A stretch of DNA of 64,000 bases, taken from Angomonas deanei. Taxonomy: Eukaryota; Euglenozoa; Kinetoplastea; Trypanosomatida; Trypanosomatidae. The stretch is taken from positions 372,001-436,000 of the forward strand of contig LR877166.1 of the NCBI GenBank assembly GCA_903995115.1, in the 5' to 3' direction. Every line of letters begins with the position of its first letter. Positions within the stretch are counted from its first letter, which is position 1. The position numbers and the translations under genes are program-made. The notes beneath the pieces are model-generated. The model did not search any database. It had not been told where the DNA came from and was given only the letters and a program-made list of their open reading frames with translations. This document shows positions 27,966 to 36,725 of this stretch, piece by piece.

Positions 27966-29468
27966 ATGAGCGAACCAACGCCGGAGGTGCCTACTGCGAA
28001 ACCACCTATTACATGGGAAAAGGGTGTGTGCCCAGTGAAGGCAGAGTACATCCGCCCCGCCGCCCCTCGAGTGACGCTGGACGCAGAGGGCAAAACACGG
28101 GGCATGAACAAGGGCGCAGAGCGGGAGCGGAGTGAGCTGGTCGGTGGGACGGAGCGGCCGACACTGGAGGGGGAAGAAAACTTTTTTCTTGGTCCCGTGT
28201 TGCAAAAGTTGAAAACAGCTTTGCGCGACGCCAAGAGCGGACCGAGAAAGCGGGACCGGCCGTCGGAGGCGACCGTCGACACGACCAAAGACGCGGAGGA
28301 CGTCACACCCGGCCCCACCAGCGACGACGCACGACGGGAGCGCGTGGCGGCGCAGCAGAAGCGAGCGAAAGATATCTTTCAAAACAAACTGATCCTCGCC
28401 CCCCTCACCACCGTCGGTAACCTTCCCTACCGCCGTGTGTGCAAGCAGCTGGGGGCCGACATTACCGTGTCGGAGATGGCACTGGTGTACAACCTCAATC
28501 GGCTGCAGAAGCAGGAGTGGTCCCTCCTCCGCCGTCACGAGAGTGAGGATATTTTTGGAATTCAGCTGGCAGTCGCAAAAGAGGCGGAGGCCATCGCCTT
28601 CGCCAAGGCACTGGAGGCGTCCGAGTTCCGCTACGACTTTATCGACATCAACTGCGGCTGTCCGGTCGACCGCATCGTCGGGTTCGGCTGCGGGTGTGGG
28701 CTGTGGGAGCGGCGAGGACGGCTGCAGGAGGTGGTGAAGGGTCTGTCCCAGTATCAGTCGGCACCCGTGACGGTGAAGTGCCGCGTAGGCCCAGACGCGG
28801 AGCACCCGTCGCTGCACAAGGTGGTGGGGGAGTACGAGTCCTGGGGGGCCTCCGCCGTCACCATCCACGGGCGTTCCCGCAAGCAGCGGTACACCAAGCT
28901 CGCCAACTGGGAGTACACCAACGAGTGCGCCTCGCTCACTAGTCTACCCGTCATCGGGAACGGCGACATTTTTGCCTGGGAGGACGTCGAGCACCACCGG
29001 CAGTCGCACCCCGGTATCACCTCCTTCATGGTCGGTCGAGGGGCGCTCATCAAGCCGTGGATATTTGAGGAAATCAAGTCGGGCCAGACAAAGGATATTA
29101 GCAGCACGGAGCGATTGGATATTTTGAAAGACTTTTGCAAGTTTGGCCTCGCTCACTGGGGCGCGGACGAGAGAGGCGTGATGACGACCCGCCGCTTCCT
29201 GTGCGAGTGGCTCTCCTTCCTCCACCGCTACGTCCCCGCCGGCCTGCTGGAGACCCTCCCCCAGCGCATGAACGACCGTCCCCCCTTTTACAGCGGGCGC
29301 AACGACCTGGAGACGCTGATGGCCAGTGACAGTGTGAGCGACTGGATTCAAATTAGCGAGTTGCTCTTGGGGCCCGTGGAGGAGAAGTTCCGCTTTACCC
29401 CAAAGCACAAGAGCAACGCGTACACCACGGCGGAGGGGCTGGACAGTCAACTCGAGGGCGAGGGGTAG
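27966..29468 (+). CDS. tRNA-dihydrouridine(47) synthase, DUS3 type
   Basis: 500 residues from the ATG at 27966; the frame is open to 27849 but through T-rich leader. The flavin-dependent TIM barrel starts at about residue 140 (KLILAPLTTVGNLPYRRVC). It contains SEMALVYNL, DINCGCPVDRIVGFGCGCGL with the catalytic Cys near 232, VKCRVG, AVTIHGRSRKQRYTKLANWEY, PVIGNGDIF and FMVGRGALIKPWIF. These are DUS3 signatures, so it should reduce U47 in the tRNA variable loop. The CCCH zinc fingers usual at the N-terminus of DUS3 are not visible. That part (1-135) is charged and low-complexity, as seen in shortened DUS3 proteins. Confidence 0.92.
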   Translation: MSEPTPEVPTAKPPITWEKGVCPVKAEYIRPAAPRVTLDAEGKTRGMNKGAERERSELVGGTERPTLEGEENFFLGPVLQKLKTALRDAKSGPRKRDRPSEATVDTTKDAEDVTPGPTSDDARRERVAAQQKRAKDIFQNKLILAPLTTVGNLPYRRVCKQLGADITVSEMALVYNLNRLQKQEWSLLRRHESEDIFGIQLAVAKEAEAIAFAKALEASEFRYDFIDINCGCPVDRIVGFGCGCGLWERRGRLQEVVKGLSQYQSAPVTVKCRVGPDAEHPSLHKVVGEYESWGASAVTIHGRSRKQRYTKLANWEYTNECASLTSLPVIGNGDIFAWEDVEHHRQSHPGITSFMVGRGALIKPWIFEEIKSGQTKDISSTERLDILKDFCKFGLAHWGADERGVMTTRRFLCEWLSFLHRYVPAGLLETLPQRMNDRPPFYSGRNDLETLMASDSVSDWIQISELLLGPVEEKFRFTPKHKSNAYTTAEGLDSQLEGEG

Positions 29469-29651
29469 TGCACGCCTATAACCACGTTTAATTTTTTTGT
29501 ATTTGTGTTTTTTTTTTTTTTTTTACTTAGGAAAAACGCCACGATGATAGGAAACACTCTCAGACACTTCATGAATCCACCCATCCTCTTCATCTCTCTC
29601 AGGTTTACTCGTACCGCATTTTTTCCTTAACGACTAACAATAGAAAGTAAA

Positions 29652-29840
29652 ATGACTTCACCAACAATGAGCGTCGATATTCCCGCCGAGTGGCTTTTGG
29701 CAGGGGCTGTCGCGCTGTTTTCGGCGGGCCTCCTGCTCTCCCAGCTAGATGTAAAGTGGGAGGGACGGACGGAGGCGGATTACGTCCTCCGACGCAGTCA
29801 AGAGGCGCGGCGACGCTTCCACCACCGCTTCTGTCGGTAG
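29652..29840 (+). CDS. Anchor-only unit of the RING array, divergent copy
   Basis: 62 codons: MTSPTMSVDIPAEWLLAGAVALFSAG, a transmembrane segment at about 14-33, then ADYVLRRSQEA. It matches the N-terminus of the RING proteins at the end of this array but stops before the RING. Downstream DNA (about 29841-29990) still resembles the RING segment. It is the outermost and most diverged short unit. Confidence 0.5.
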   Translation: MTSPTMSVDIPAEWLLAGAVALFSAGLLLSQLDVKWEGRTEADYVLRRSQEARRRFHHRFCR

Positions 29841-30241
29841 TCCCTGATGCCGCCGATGCTCCCCTTTGCTGAGCGCGCTTGGAGGCGCTCGAGAGACTTC
29901 ACCGGTTGCGTAAGTGCAGCCATGTCTGTCTCTGTGGGTGACGCACGGTGTAGATGACAACCGACGAGCCTCTCTGGCTCAAGTGCCCTGCACCCTCTTG
30001 CACCTCCGCCCCAATGACAAACTTCAAGTTTTATCAACACGTCAAGTAATCCTTTCCCCCTTCCCTCCTTTCCTGCTTCTTGTTTTTGGATTCTTGACTA
30101 TTAAACCTATTTAATTCGCCACTGCGTTGTTTCTGGAAAAAACTGAGGACACTCTCCCATTCTGCTGTTTCGTGGCGGCCGTACTTCTCTCGTACTTTTC
30201 TCTCAAGAACCATCATACACCAACAAGAATAAAAAAAGAAC

Positions 30242-30754
30242 ATGGTGTGTGTCACCGTCCTGTCGCTGATTCTCGGTGGTGGTGCTTGTTTTGTGGCGGG
30301 CGCCTGCGTCGGCCGCGTTGTTAGCGGTTGGTTGTGGAACGGCTGGTGCTGGATCCGCCGCTGGTGGAGCGGTCGGGAGCCGGTAGCCAACGGCCTCGTC
30401 CCCTCATGTAACGCCCCTGACGGATCCCCTCGCTCCGCGTCTACGGGGGAGCCAGTGGCGAACGGCTACGTTCTCACAGCCGATGCCGTCGAGCGGCACC
30501 GCGGCGTTCCGCCCGTGAACGCGGGCGCCTCTGACGCCGCCGATCCCGCTGTTTGCTGCGTGTGTTCGGAGGAACCGGAGGCATTTTACATGTTTCAAAC
30601 GTGTGGCCATGTGTGTATCTGCGAGGGGTGCATGGTGAGGATGGGAACCAAAGCGAAAAGCCCGATCGGCCAGCCTCTCCAGCTCGACTGTCCTATGTGC
30701 AGAGAAAGAAGCACTCTGCGGCGGGTGTATTTCCAGCGAGAAGCGCAAGGCTGA
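30242..30754 (+). CDS. Membrane-anchored RING-finger protein, long unit 1
   Basis: 170 residues with a hydrophobic N-terminus (about 3-35, VTVLSLILGGGACFVAGACVG) instead of the usual cytosolic leader. A linker contains a duplicated EPVANG segment. A C-terminal RING lies at about 102-158: CCVC, CGHVCICEGC and CPMC, giving the full C3HC4 ligand set. The pattern resembles the RING of MUL1/MULAN-like and IAP-like membrane ubiquitin ligases. It probably acts as an E3 on an intracellular membrane (family inference). Confidence 0.7.
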   Translation: MVCVTVLSLILGGGACFVAGACVGRVVSGWLWNGWCWIRRWWSGREPVANGLVPSCNAPDGSPRSASTGEPVANGYVLTADAVERHRGVPPVNAGASDAADPAVCCVCSEEPEAFYMFQTCGHVCICEGCMVRMGTKAKSPIGQPLQLDCPMCRERSTLRRVYFQREAQG

Positions 30755-30992
30755 TGTGGTCGAGGCGGCACAGGACTGCCACCCTCTTCCACCTCCGCCC
30801 CAATGACAAACTTCAAGTTTTATCAACACGTCAAGTAATCCTTCCCCCCTCCCTCCTTTCTTTTTTCTTGTTTTTGGATTCTTGACTATTAAACCTATTT
30901 AATTCATCACTGCGCTGCTGTTGGAAAAGGCCACGCTGTCAGGAAACACTCTTAGACGCTTTACTAATCCACCCATCCTCTTCCTCTCTCTC

Positions 30993-30994
30993 AG
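30993..30994 (+). promoter_or_regulatory. Trans-splice acceptor repeated in the RING array
   Basis: A CT-rich tract followed by CAG, 48 bases before the ATG at 31043. The same sequence precedes the short units at 31655, 33056, 33664 and 34272, so each short unit could be processed to its own mRNA. Confidence 0.6.
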
Positions 30995-31042
30995 GTTTAC
31001 TCGTACCGCATTTTTCCTTAACGACTAACAAACGAAGGCAAG

Positions 31043-31240
31043 ATGACTACTCCAGCAAAGGGCGTCGAAGTTTCTGTCCAGTGGCTTTTGGCGGGGGCTG
31101 TGGCGCTGTTTTCGGTGGGCTTCCTGCTCTCCAAGGTGGTGATAAGGATGAGGGAACGGGAAGAGGGGGATTACGTTCTCACATACGACGCCATCAAGCG
31201 GTACGGCGGCGCTTCCCCCCCCTACGGTTTCTGTCGGTAG
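31043..31240 (+). CDS. Anchor-only microprotein unit, 65 codons
   Basis: MTTPAKGVEVSVQWLLAGAV with a transmembrane segment at about 13-33, then the conserved GDYVLTYDAIKRYGG. A longer C run near 31215 makes its last residues (PPYGFCR) differ from the other short units. It has its own splice acceptor. The RING-like DNA further on is out of frame and interrupted. Confidence 0.5.
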   Translation: MTTPAKGVEVSVQWLLAGAVALFSVGFLLSKVVIRMREREEGDYVLTYDAIKRYGGASPPYGFCR

Positions 31241-31654
31241 TCCCTGATGCCGCCGATGCTCCCCTTTGCTGAGCGCGCTTGGAGGCGCTCGAGAGACTTC
31301 ACCGGTTGCGTAAGTGCAGCCATGTCTGTCTCTGTGGGTGACGCACGGTGTAGATGACAACCGACGAGCCTCTCTGGCTCAAGTGCCCTGCACCCTCTTG
31401 CACCTCCGCCCCAATGACAAACTTCAAGTTTTATTAACACGTCAAGTAATCCTTCCCCCCTTGCCTCCTTTCCTTTTTCTTGTTTTTGGATTCTTGACTA
31501 TTAAACCTATTTAATTCATCACTGCGCTGCTGTTGGAAAAGGCCACGCTGTCAGGAAACACTCTTAGACGCTTTACTAATCCACCCATCCTCTTCCTCTC
31601 TCTCAGGTTTACTCGTACCGCATTTTTCCTTAACGACTAACAAACGAAGGCAAG

Positions 31655-31855
31655 ATGACTACTCCAGCAAAGGGCGTCGAAGTTTCTGTCCAGTGGCTTT
31701 TGGCGGGGGCTGTGGCGCTGTTTTCGGTGGGCTTCCTGCTCTCCAAGGTGGTGATAAGGATGAGGGAACGGGAAGAGGGGGATTACGTTCTCACATACGA
31801 CGCCATCAAGCGGTACGGCGGCGCTTCCCCTACGGTTTCTGTCGGTAGTCCCTGA
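31655..31855 (+). CDS. Anchor-only microprotein unit, 66 codons
   Basis: Encodes a 66-residue protein identical to those at 33056, 33664 and 34272. It has a single transmembrane segment, a juxtamembrane basic stretch (VVIRMREREE), the DYVLTYDAIKRY motif shared with the RING proteins, and a stop just before the region where the RING begins. It could be a truncated pseudogene product or a small membrane protein that still pairs with the RING forms. Confidence 0.5.
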   Translation: MTTPAKGVEVSVQWLLAGAVALFSVGFLLSKVVIRMREREEGDYVLTYDAIKRYGGASPTVSVGSP

Positions 31856-32249
31856 TGCCGCCGATGCTCCCCTTTGCTGAGCGCGCTTGGAGGCGCTCGA
31901 GAGACTTCACCGGTTGCGTAAGTGCAGCCATGTCTGTCTCTGTGGGTGACGCACGGTGTAGATGACAACCGGCGAGCCTCTCTGGCTCAAGTGCCCTGCA
32001 CCCTCTTGCACCTCCGCCCCAATGACAAACTTCAAGTTTTATCAACACGTCAAGTAATCCTTTCCCCCTTCCCTCCTTTCCTGTTTCTTGTTTTTGGATT
32101 CTTGACTATTAAACCTATTTAATTCGTCACCGCGTTGTTTTTGGAAGGAGGTCAGGACACTCTCCCATTCTGCTGTTTCGTGGCGGCCGTACTTCTCTCG
32201 TACTTTTCTCTCAAGAACCATCATACACCAACAAGAATAAAAAAAGAAC

Positions 32250-32915
32250 ATGGTGTGTGTCACCGTCCTGTCGCTGATTCTCGGTGGTGGTGCTTTTTTT
32301 GTGGCGGGCGCCTGCGTCGGCCGCGTTGTTGGCGGTTGGTTGTGGAACGGCTGGTGCTGGATCCGCTGCTGGTGGAGCGGTCGGGAGCCGGTAGCCAACG
32401 GCCTCGTCCCCTCATGTAACGCCCCTGACGGATCCCCTCGCTCCGCGTCTACGGGGGAGCCAGTGGCGAACGGCTACGTTCTCACAGCCGATGCCGTCGA
32501 GCGGCACCGCGGCGTTCCGCCCGTGAACGCGGGCGCCTCTGACGCCGCCGATCCCGCTGTTTGCTGCGCGTGCCTGGAGAAACCGGAGGCGTTTTACATG
32601 TTTCAAACGTGTGGCCATGTGTGTATCTGCGAGAGGTGCATGGTGGGGATGGGAACCGAAGCGGAAAGCCCGATCGGCCAGCCTCTCCAGCTCGACTGTC
32701 CTATGTGCAGAGAAAGAAGCACTCTGCGGCGGGTTGTATCTTCTTCAGCGAGAAGCGCAAGGCTGATGCGGTCGAGGCGGCACAGGACTGCCACCCTCTT
32801 GCACCTCCGCCCCAATGACAAACTTCAAGTTTTATCAACACGTCAAGTAATCCTTCCCCCCTTCCCTCCTTTCTTTTTTCTTGTTTTTGGATTCTTGACT
32901 ATTAAACCTATTTAA
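32250..32915 (+). CDS. Membrane-anchored RING-finger protein, long unit 2
   Basis: 221 codons. Nearly identical to long unit 1 through the RING (CCACLEKPEAF, CGHVCICERC, CPMC). A small length change after LRRV keeps the frame open into sequence that is 3' UTR in the other units, adding about 55 odd residues. The first RING position reads CCAC rather than CCVC, which keeps the Cys pair. The true C-terminus is doubtful. Confidence 0.65.
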   Translation: MVCVTVLSLILGGGAFFVAGACVGRVVGGWLWNGWCWIRCWWSGREPVANGLVPSCNAPDGSPRSASTGEPVANGYVLTADAVERHRGVPPVNAGASDAADPAVCCACLEKPEAFYMFQTCGHVCICERCMVGMGTEAESPIGQPLQLDCPMCRERSTLRRVVSSSARSARLMRSRRHRTATLLHLRPNDKLQVLSTRQVILPPFPPFFFLVFGFLTIKPI

Positions 32916-33055
32916 TTCGTCACTGCGCTGCTGTTGGAAAAGGCCACGCTGTCAGGAAACACTCTTAGACGCTTTACTAATCCACCCATCCTCTTCCTCT
33001 CTCTCAGGTTTACTCGTACCGCATTTTTCCTTAACGACTAACAAACGAAGGCAAG

Positions 33056-33256
33056 ATGACTACTCCAGCAAAGGGCGTCGAAGTTTCTGTCCAGTGGCTT
33101 TTGGCGGGGGCTGTGGCGCTGTTTTCGGTGGGCTTCCTGCTCTCCAAGGTGGTGATAAGGATGAGGGAACGGGAAGAGGGGGATTACGTTCTCACATACG
33201 ACGCCATCAAGCGGTACGGCGGCGCTTCCCCTACGGTTTCTGTCGGTAGTCCCTGA
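33056..33256 (+). CDS. Anchor-only microprotein unit, 66 codons
   Basis: Same 66-residue product as the unit at 31655, with near-identical flanks. It is followed by decayed RING-like DNA at about 33265-33420. Confidence 0.5.
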   Translation: MTTPAKGVEVSVQWLLAGAVALFSVGFLLSKVVIRMREREEGDYVLTYDAIKRYGGASPTVSVGSP

Positions 33257-33663
33257 TGCCGCCGATGCTCCCCTTTGCTGAGCGCGCTTGGAGGCGCTCG
33301 AGAGACTTCACCGGTTGCGTAAGTGCAGCCATGTCTGTCTCTGTGGGTGACGCACGGTGTAGATGACAACCGACGAGCCTCTCTGGCTCAAGTGCCCTGC
33401 ACCCTCTTGCACCTCCGCCCCAATGACAAACTTTGAGTTTTATCAACACGTCAAGTAATCCTTCCCCCCTTCCCTCCTTTCTTTTTTCTTGTTTTTGGAT
33501 TCTTGACTATTAAACCTATTTAATTCATCACTGCGCTGCTGTTGGAAAAGGCCACGCTGTCAGGAAACACTCTTAGACACTTTACTAATCCACCCATCCT
33601 CTTCCTCTCTCTCAGGTTTACTCGTACCGCATTTTTCCTTACAGACTAACAAACGAAGGCAAG

Positions 33664-33864
33664 ATGACTACTCCAGCAAAGGGCGTCGAAGTTTCTGTCC
33701 AGTGGCTTTTGGCGGGGGCTGTCGCGCTGTTTTCGGTGGGCTTCCTGCTCTCCAAGGTGGTGATAAGGATGAGGGAACGGGAAGAGGGGGATTACGTTCT
33801 CACATACGACGCAATCAAGCGGTACGGCGGCGCTTCCCCTACGGTTTCTGTCGGTAGTCCCTGA
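33664..33864 (+). CDS. Anchor-only microprotein unit, 66 codons
   Basis: Same 66-residue product. The downstream RING remnant has its own variant (TGTGCCTCTTT for the CTCCCCTTT of its neighbours near 33875). The protein-coding part is therefore better conserved than the remnant. Confidence 0.5.
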   Translation: MTTPAKGVEVSVQWLLAGAVALFSVGFLLSKVVIRMREREEGDYVLTYDAIKRYGGASPTVSVGSP

Positions 33865-34271
33865 TGCCGCCGATGTGCCTCTTTGCTGAGCGCGCTTGGA
33901 GGCGCTCGAGAGACTTCACCGGTTGCGTAAGTGCAGCCATGTCTGTCTCTGTGGGTGACGCACGGTGTAGATGACAACCGACGAGCCTCTCTGGCTCAAG
34001 TGCCCTGCACCCTCTTGCACCTCCGCCCCAATGACAAACTTTGAGTTTTATCAACACGTCAAGTAATCCTTCCCCCCTTCCCTCCTTTCTTTTTTCTTGT
34101 TTTTGGATTCTTGACTATTAAACCTATTTAATTCATCACTGCGCTGCTGTTGGAAAAGGCCACGCTGTCAGGAAACACTCTTAGACACTTTACTAATCCA
34201 CCCATCCTCTTCCTCTCTCTCAGGTTTACTCGTACCGCATTTTTCCTTAAAGACTAACAAACGAAGGCAAG

Positions 34272-34472
34272 ATGACTACTCCAGCAAAGGGCGTCGAAGT
34301 TTCTGTCCAGTGGCTTTTGGCGGGGGCTGTGGCGCTGTTTTCGGTGGGCTTCCTGCTCTCCAAGGTGGTGATAAGGATGAGGGAACGGGAAGAGGGGGAT
34401 TACGTTCTCACATACGACGCCATCAAGCGGTACGGCGGCGCTTCCCCTACGGTTTCTGTCGGTAGTCCCTGA
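34272..34472 (+). CDS. Anchor-only microprotein unit, 66 codons
   Basis: Last short unit before the intact gene, with the same 66-residue product. It shares with the units at 33056 and 33664 the TTTGAGTTTT variant in the 3' region, so these three form one amplification group. Confidence 0.5.
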   Translation: MTTPAKGVEVSVQWLLAGAVALFSVGFLLSKVVIRMREREEGDYVLTYDAIKRYGGASPTVSVGSP

Positions 34473-34891
34473 TGCCGCCGATGCTCCCCTTTGCTGAGCG
34501 CGCTTGGAGGCGCTCGAGAGACTTCACCGGTTGCGTAAGTGCAGCCATGTCTGTCTCTGTGGGTGACGCACGGTGTAGATGACAACCGACGAGCCTCTCT
34601 GGCTCAAGTGCCCTGCACCCTCTTGCACCTCCGCCCCAATGACAAACTTTGAGTTTTATCAACACGTCAAGTAATCCTTCCCCCTTCCCTCCTTTCTTTT
34701 TTCTTGTTTTTGGATTCTTGACTATTAAACCTATTTAATTCATCACTGTGCTGCTGTTGGAAAAGGCCGCGCTGTTAGGAAACACTCTTAGACACTTTAC
34801 TAATCCACCCATCCTCTTCATCTCTCTATTCTTACACTATAGGTATACTCTTTTGCTTTATTCTCCTTAAAGACTAATAAACGAAGATAAA

Positions 34892-35341
34892 ATGACCACG
34901 CAAGGTGAAGACCGCACAACGGAGGAGAGGGAAGAAGAGAAAAAGACGGTGGAAACTCCTTTGCCGTTGCTGGTGGTAGGGGGTATAGCAATATTTGTAG
35001 CCGGCTTTTTTTTCTCCAGACTATGGGGCCAGAAGGAGGAGCCAGTGGAAAACGATTACGTTCTCACAGATGACGCCATCGAGCGGTGCAGCAACGTTTC
35101 CTCTGTTGTGTCCATGAATATGGGAGCCTCTGACGGCACCGATGGCGCTGTTTGCTGCGTTTGCCTGGAGAAGCCGGAGGCGTTTTACATGTTTCGAAAG
35201 TGTGGCCACGTGTGTATTTGCGAGCGGTGCATGGTGAGGATGGGAACCGACGCGGGAAGCCCGACTGGACAGCCTCTCCGGCTTGACTGCCCCACGTGCA
35301 GGCAAAGAAGCACTCTACAGCGCGCTTTTTTATCTTCTTAA
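34892..35341 (+). CDS. Intact membrane-anchored RING-finger protein
   Basis: 149 residues and the likely parent form of the array. It has an acidic/basic leader (TTEEREEEKKTVET), a transmembrane segment at about 26-46 and the NDYVLTDDAIERC motif that the short units retain. A C-terminal C3HC4 RING lies at about 88-141: CCVC, CGHVCICERC and CPTC. It probably acts as a membrane ubiquitin ligase with a cytosolic RING. Its leader, splice region and 3' end differ more from the repeats than the repeats do from each other. It may therefore be the stable single-copy member. Confidence 0.78.
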   Translation: MTTQGEDRTTEEREEEKKTVETPLPLLVVGGIAIFVAGFFFSRLWGQKEEPVENDYVLTDDAIERCSNVSSVVSMNMGASDGTDGAVCCVCLEKPEAFYMFRKCGHVCICERCMVRMGTDAGSPTGQPLRLDCPTCRQRSTLQRAFLSS

Positions 35342-36047
35342 GGAAAAGTATACATGCAAGACCGGCGTAACCGCCGTACCGCTGCCTCCTTTTGCCCCCA
35401 ATGACAAATTCTCATTTTTGTTGCTACGTCAAGTTTTCTGTTTTTATTATTTTCTTTCACTTCGGTTCTTGACTATTAAAACTTACCAACCCCTCAAGGT
35501 CTGATTTTGACAGTTGGTTGTGGATGTCTGCCAAGGGTTTTCCCTATCCCCCGCTTCCCACTTCCTCCTCTATCCCATTCCCCTTAGGTGGCCAGTCGTT
35601 TCGGTGTTGTTCGTCTGCCTACTTACGGCTCCCCCGACCTTTCTTTTGGGGGATTTTTCATCCTCCGAGGAGGGCTCTCTCGCCGCATAGGCGTTCCCTC
35701 CCCGCCGAAGCGCCTCCCCGTCGCGGGAGGGCCCTCCTTCCTCCGTTATTCGGGGAGGGCCTTTCGTTTTGCGGGGGGCGCTCTGGCCCCCGTTGGGAGG
35801 GCCGCCCTGCGCGGCCGTTCCGCCCCCCGTTCCCCCAACCGGATGGCTGCCGCGGGGCCGAGGCGCGCCCCTCGGCGGCCCGGCGAGCCGCAGCGGACTT
35901 TAATTATTTGAACGATGGCTGGCGGGCGCATCTTTTTCCGCCGCCTTCCCTGCGTGTCGTGTTTAATTTACTCCTCTTCCCCCTTTTCTTATTTAATTTA
36001 TTTTAAATAGGAGAATATTATTTCCTTCGTTATATATTTCGATTAAA
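35342..36047. other. Intergenic containing a GC-rich, palindrome-rich island
   Basis: About 35560-35950 is far more GC-rich than the rest of the window and contains several short inverted repeats. Examples are a 12-base perfect palindrome at 35726-35737, a 7-bp stem at 35857-35863/35870-35876 and a 5-bp stem at 35875-35879/35887-35891. A 162-codon frame crosses it but is Pro/Arg-rich with no domain. It separates the RING array from an AT-rich compartment. Confidence 0.6.
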
Positions 36048-36725
36048 ATGAGCGAAGCGGATAAACTTCGTGAAGAGCTGAGAATCGAACGGTTGGCCCG
36101 CGAAGAGGCGGAAGCTCAAGTGCAGCAATGGAGGCAGAAATCCATCGACTCCAAACTGGAAAGCATGAATTCTCGGACGAGTTTGACCCGCCAGAGAGAA
36201 GAATCTCTGCATTCCTCCACCCCTTCACGAAGTACGGAGGATGAAATAAACTCGCTGAAAAAAGAAAACGAAACACTCAGGATTCAGTGCGATAAATTAT
36301 CTAAAATTATTGAGGATTTTAAGACCCCCGATTCCGGTGAAGACGGTAATATATCGGGAAAGGAAAACAGTAGCAGACGCGTGTCGGAGGCGATTGTTGA
36401 AACTATGCGTGTCCAAACTTTACAGGCAGAAAAAAGAAGGGATGAAGCCGAAAAAAATGCTGAAAAATACAGCGCCGATTTACAACGCATGAAAAGCCTC
36501 CTTGCTGCAGCAGAAGAAGTAATTATCCAAAGCAGGTTGGCGTCTAACAACGATTCACCACAAGCGAGCGAGCGAAGTGAAACCAGAAAAGGCGCGGTGG
36601 TCCCCGTGCGTGTGACTCAAAATAATTCAGAAAATGGATATAGTTCCACTTCATTAGTTGTCTCGTCACTTGCTACTCTTATTATTGGGGCGACAGGCGC
36701 CACGCTGTATTTTAAGCGAAAATAG
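36048..36725 (+). CDS. Tail-anchored coiled-coil protein
   Basis: 225 residues: a basic/acidic coiled coil at about 1-40, a Ser-rich break, a second coiled coil at 68-90 and a third at 125-170. A single C-terminal membrane segment lies at about 203-220, followed by FKRK. This layout fits a tail-anchored tether or docking protein of an internal membrane. No family recognised. Codon use is AT-rich compared with genes to either side. Confidence 0.65.
   Translation: MSEADKLREELRIERLAREEAEAQVQQWRQKSIDSKLESMNSRTSLTRQREESLHSSTPSRSTEDEINSLKKENETLRIQCDKLSKIIEDFKTPDSGEDGNISGKENSSRRVSEAIVETMRVQTLQAEKRRDEAEKNAEKYSADLQRMKSLLAAAEEVIIQSRLASNNDSPQASERSETRKGAVVPVRVTQNNSENGYSSTSLVVSSLATLIIGATGATLYFKRK

Larger units (their letters stand above)
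29530..35420 (+). repeat. Tandem array of nine RING-gene-derived units
   Basis: Head-to-tail units start at ATGs 29652, 30242, 31043, 31655, 32250, 33056, 33664, 34272 and 34892. Short anchor-only units are about 590-612 bases and long RING units about 800 bases. The order is short, long, short, short, long, short, short, short, then the intact form. Units share leader DNA (CTCTCTCTCAGGTTTACTCG region) and a 3' end with a TTGACTATTAAACCTATTTA motif. Neighbouring short units are nearly identical, which indicates recent amplification or conversion. Confidence 0.9.

Noticed and set aside
29530-35420. The short-unit array as a transposon or satellite
   Set aside because: Units carry gene-derived leader, anchor and RING remnant. 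There are no terminal repeats, target-site duplications or transposase. It is a gene-family array.
35908-35935. Slight resemblance of GAACGATGGCTGGCGGGC to the 5' region of bacterial 16S rRNA
   Set aside because: The match is short and imperfect, and no further rRNA sequence follows.
35518-36006. 162-codon + strand frame across the GC-rich island
   Set aside because: Pro/Arg/Ala composition with no domain. The open frame is expected from scarcity of stop codons in GC-rich DNA.
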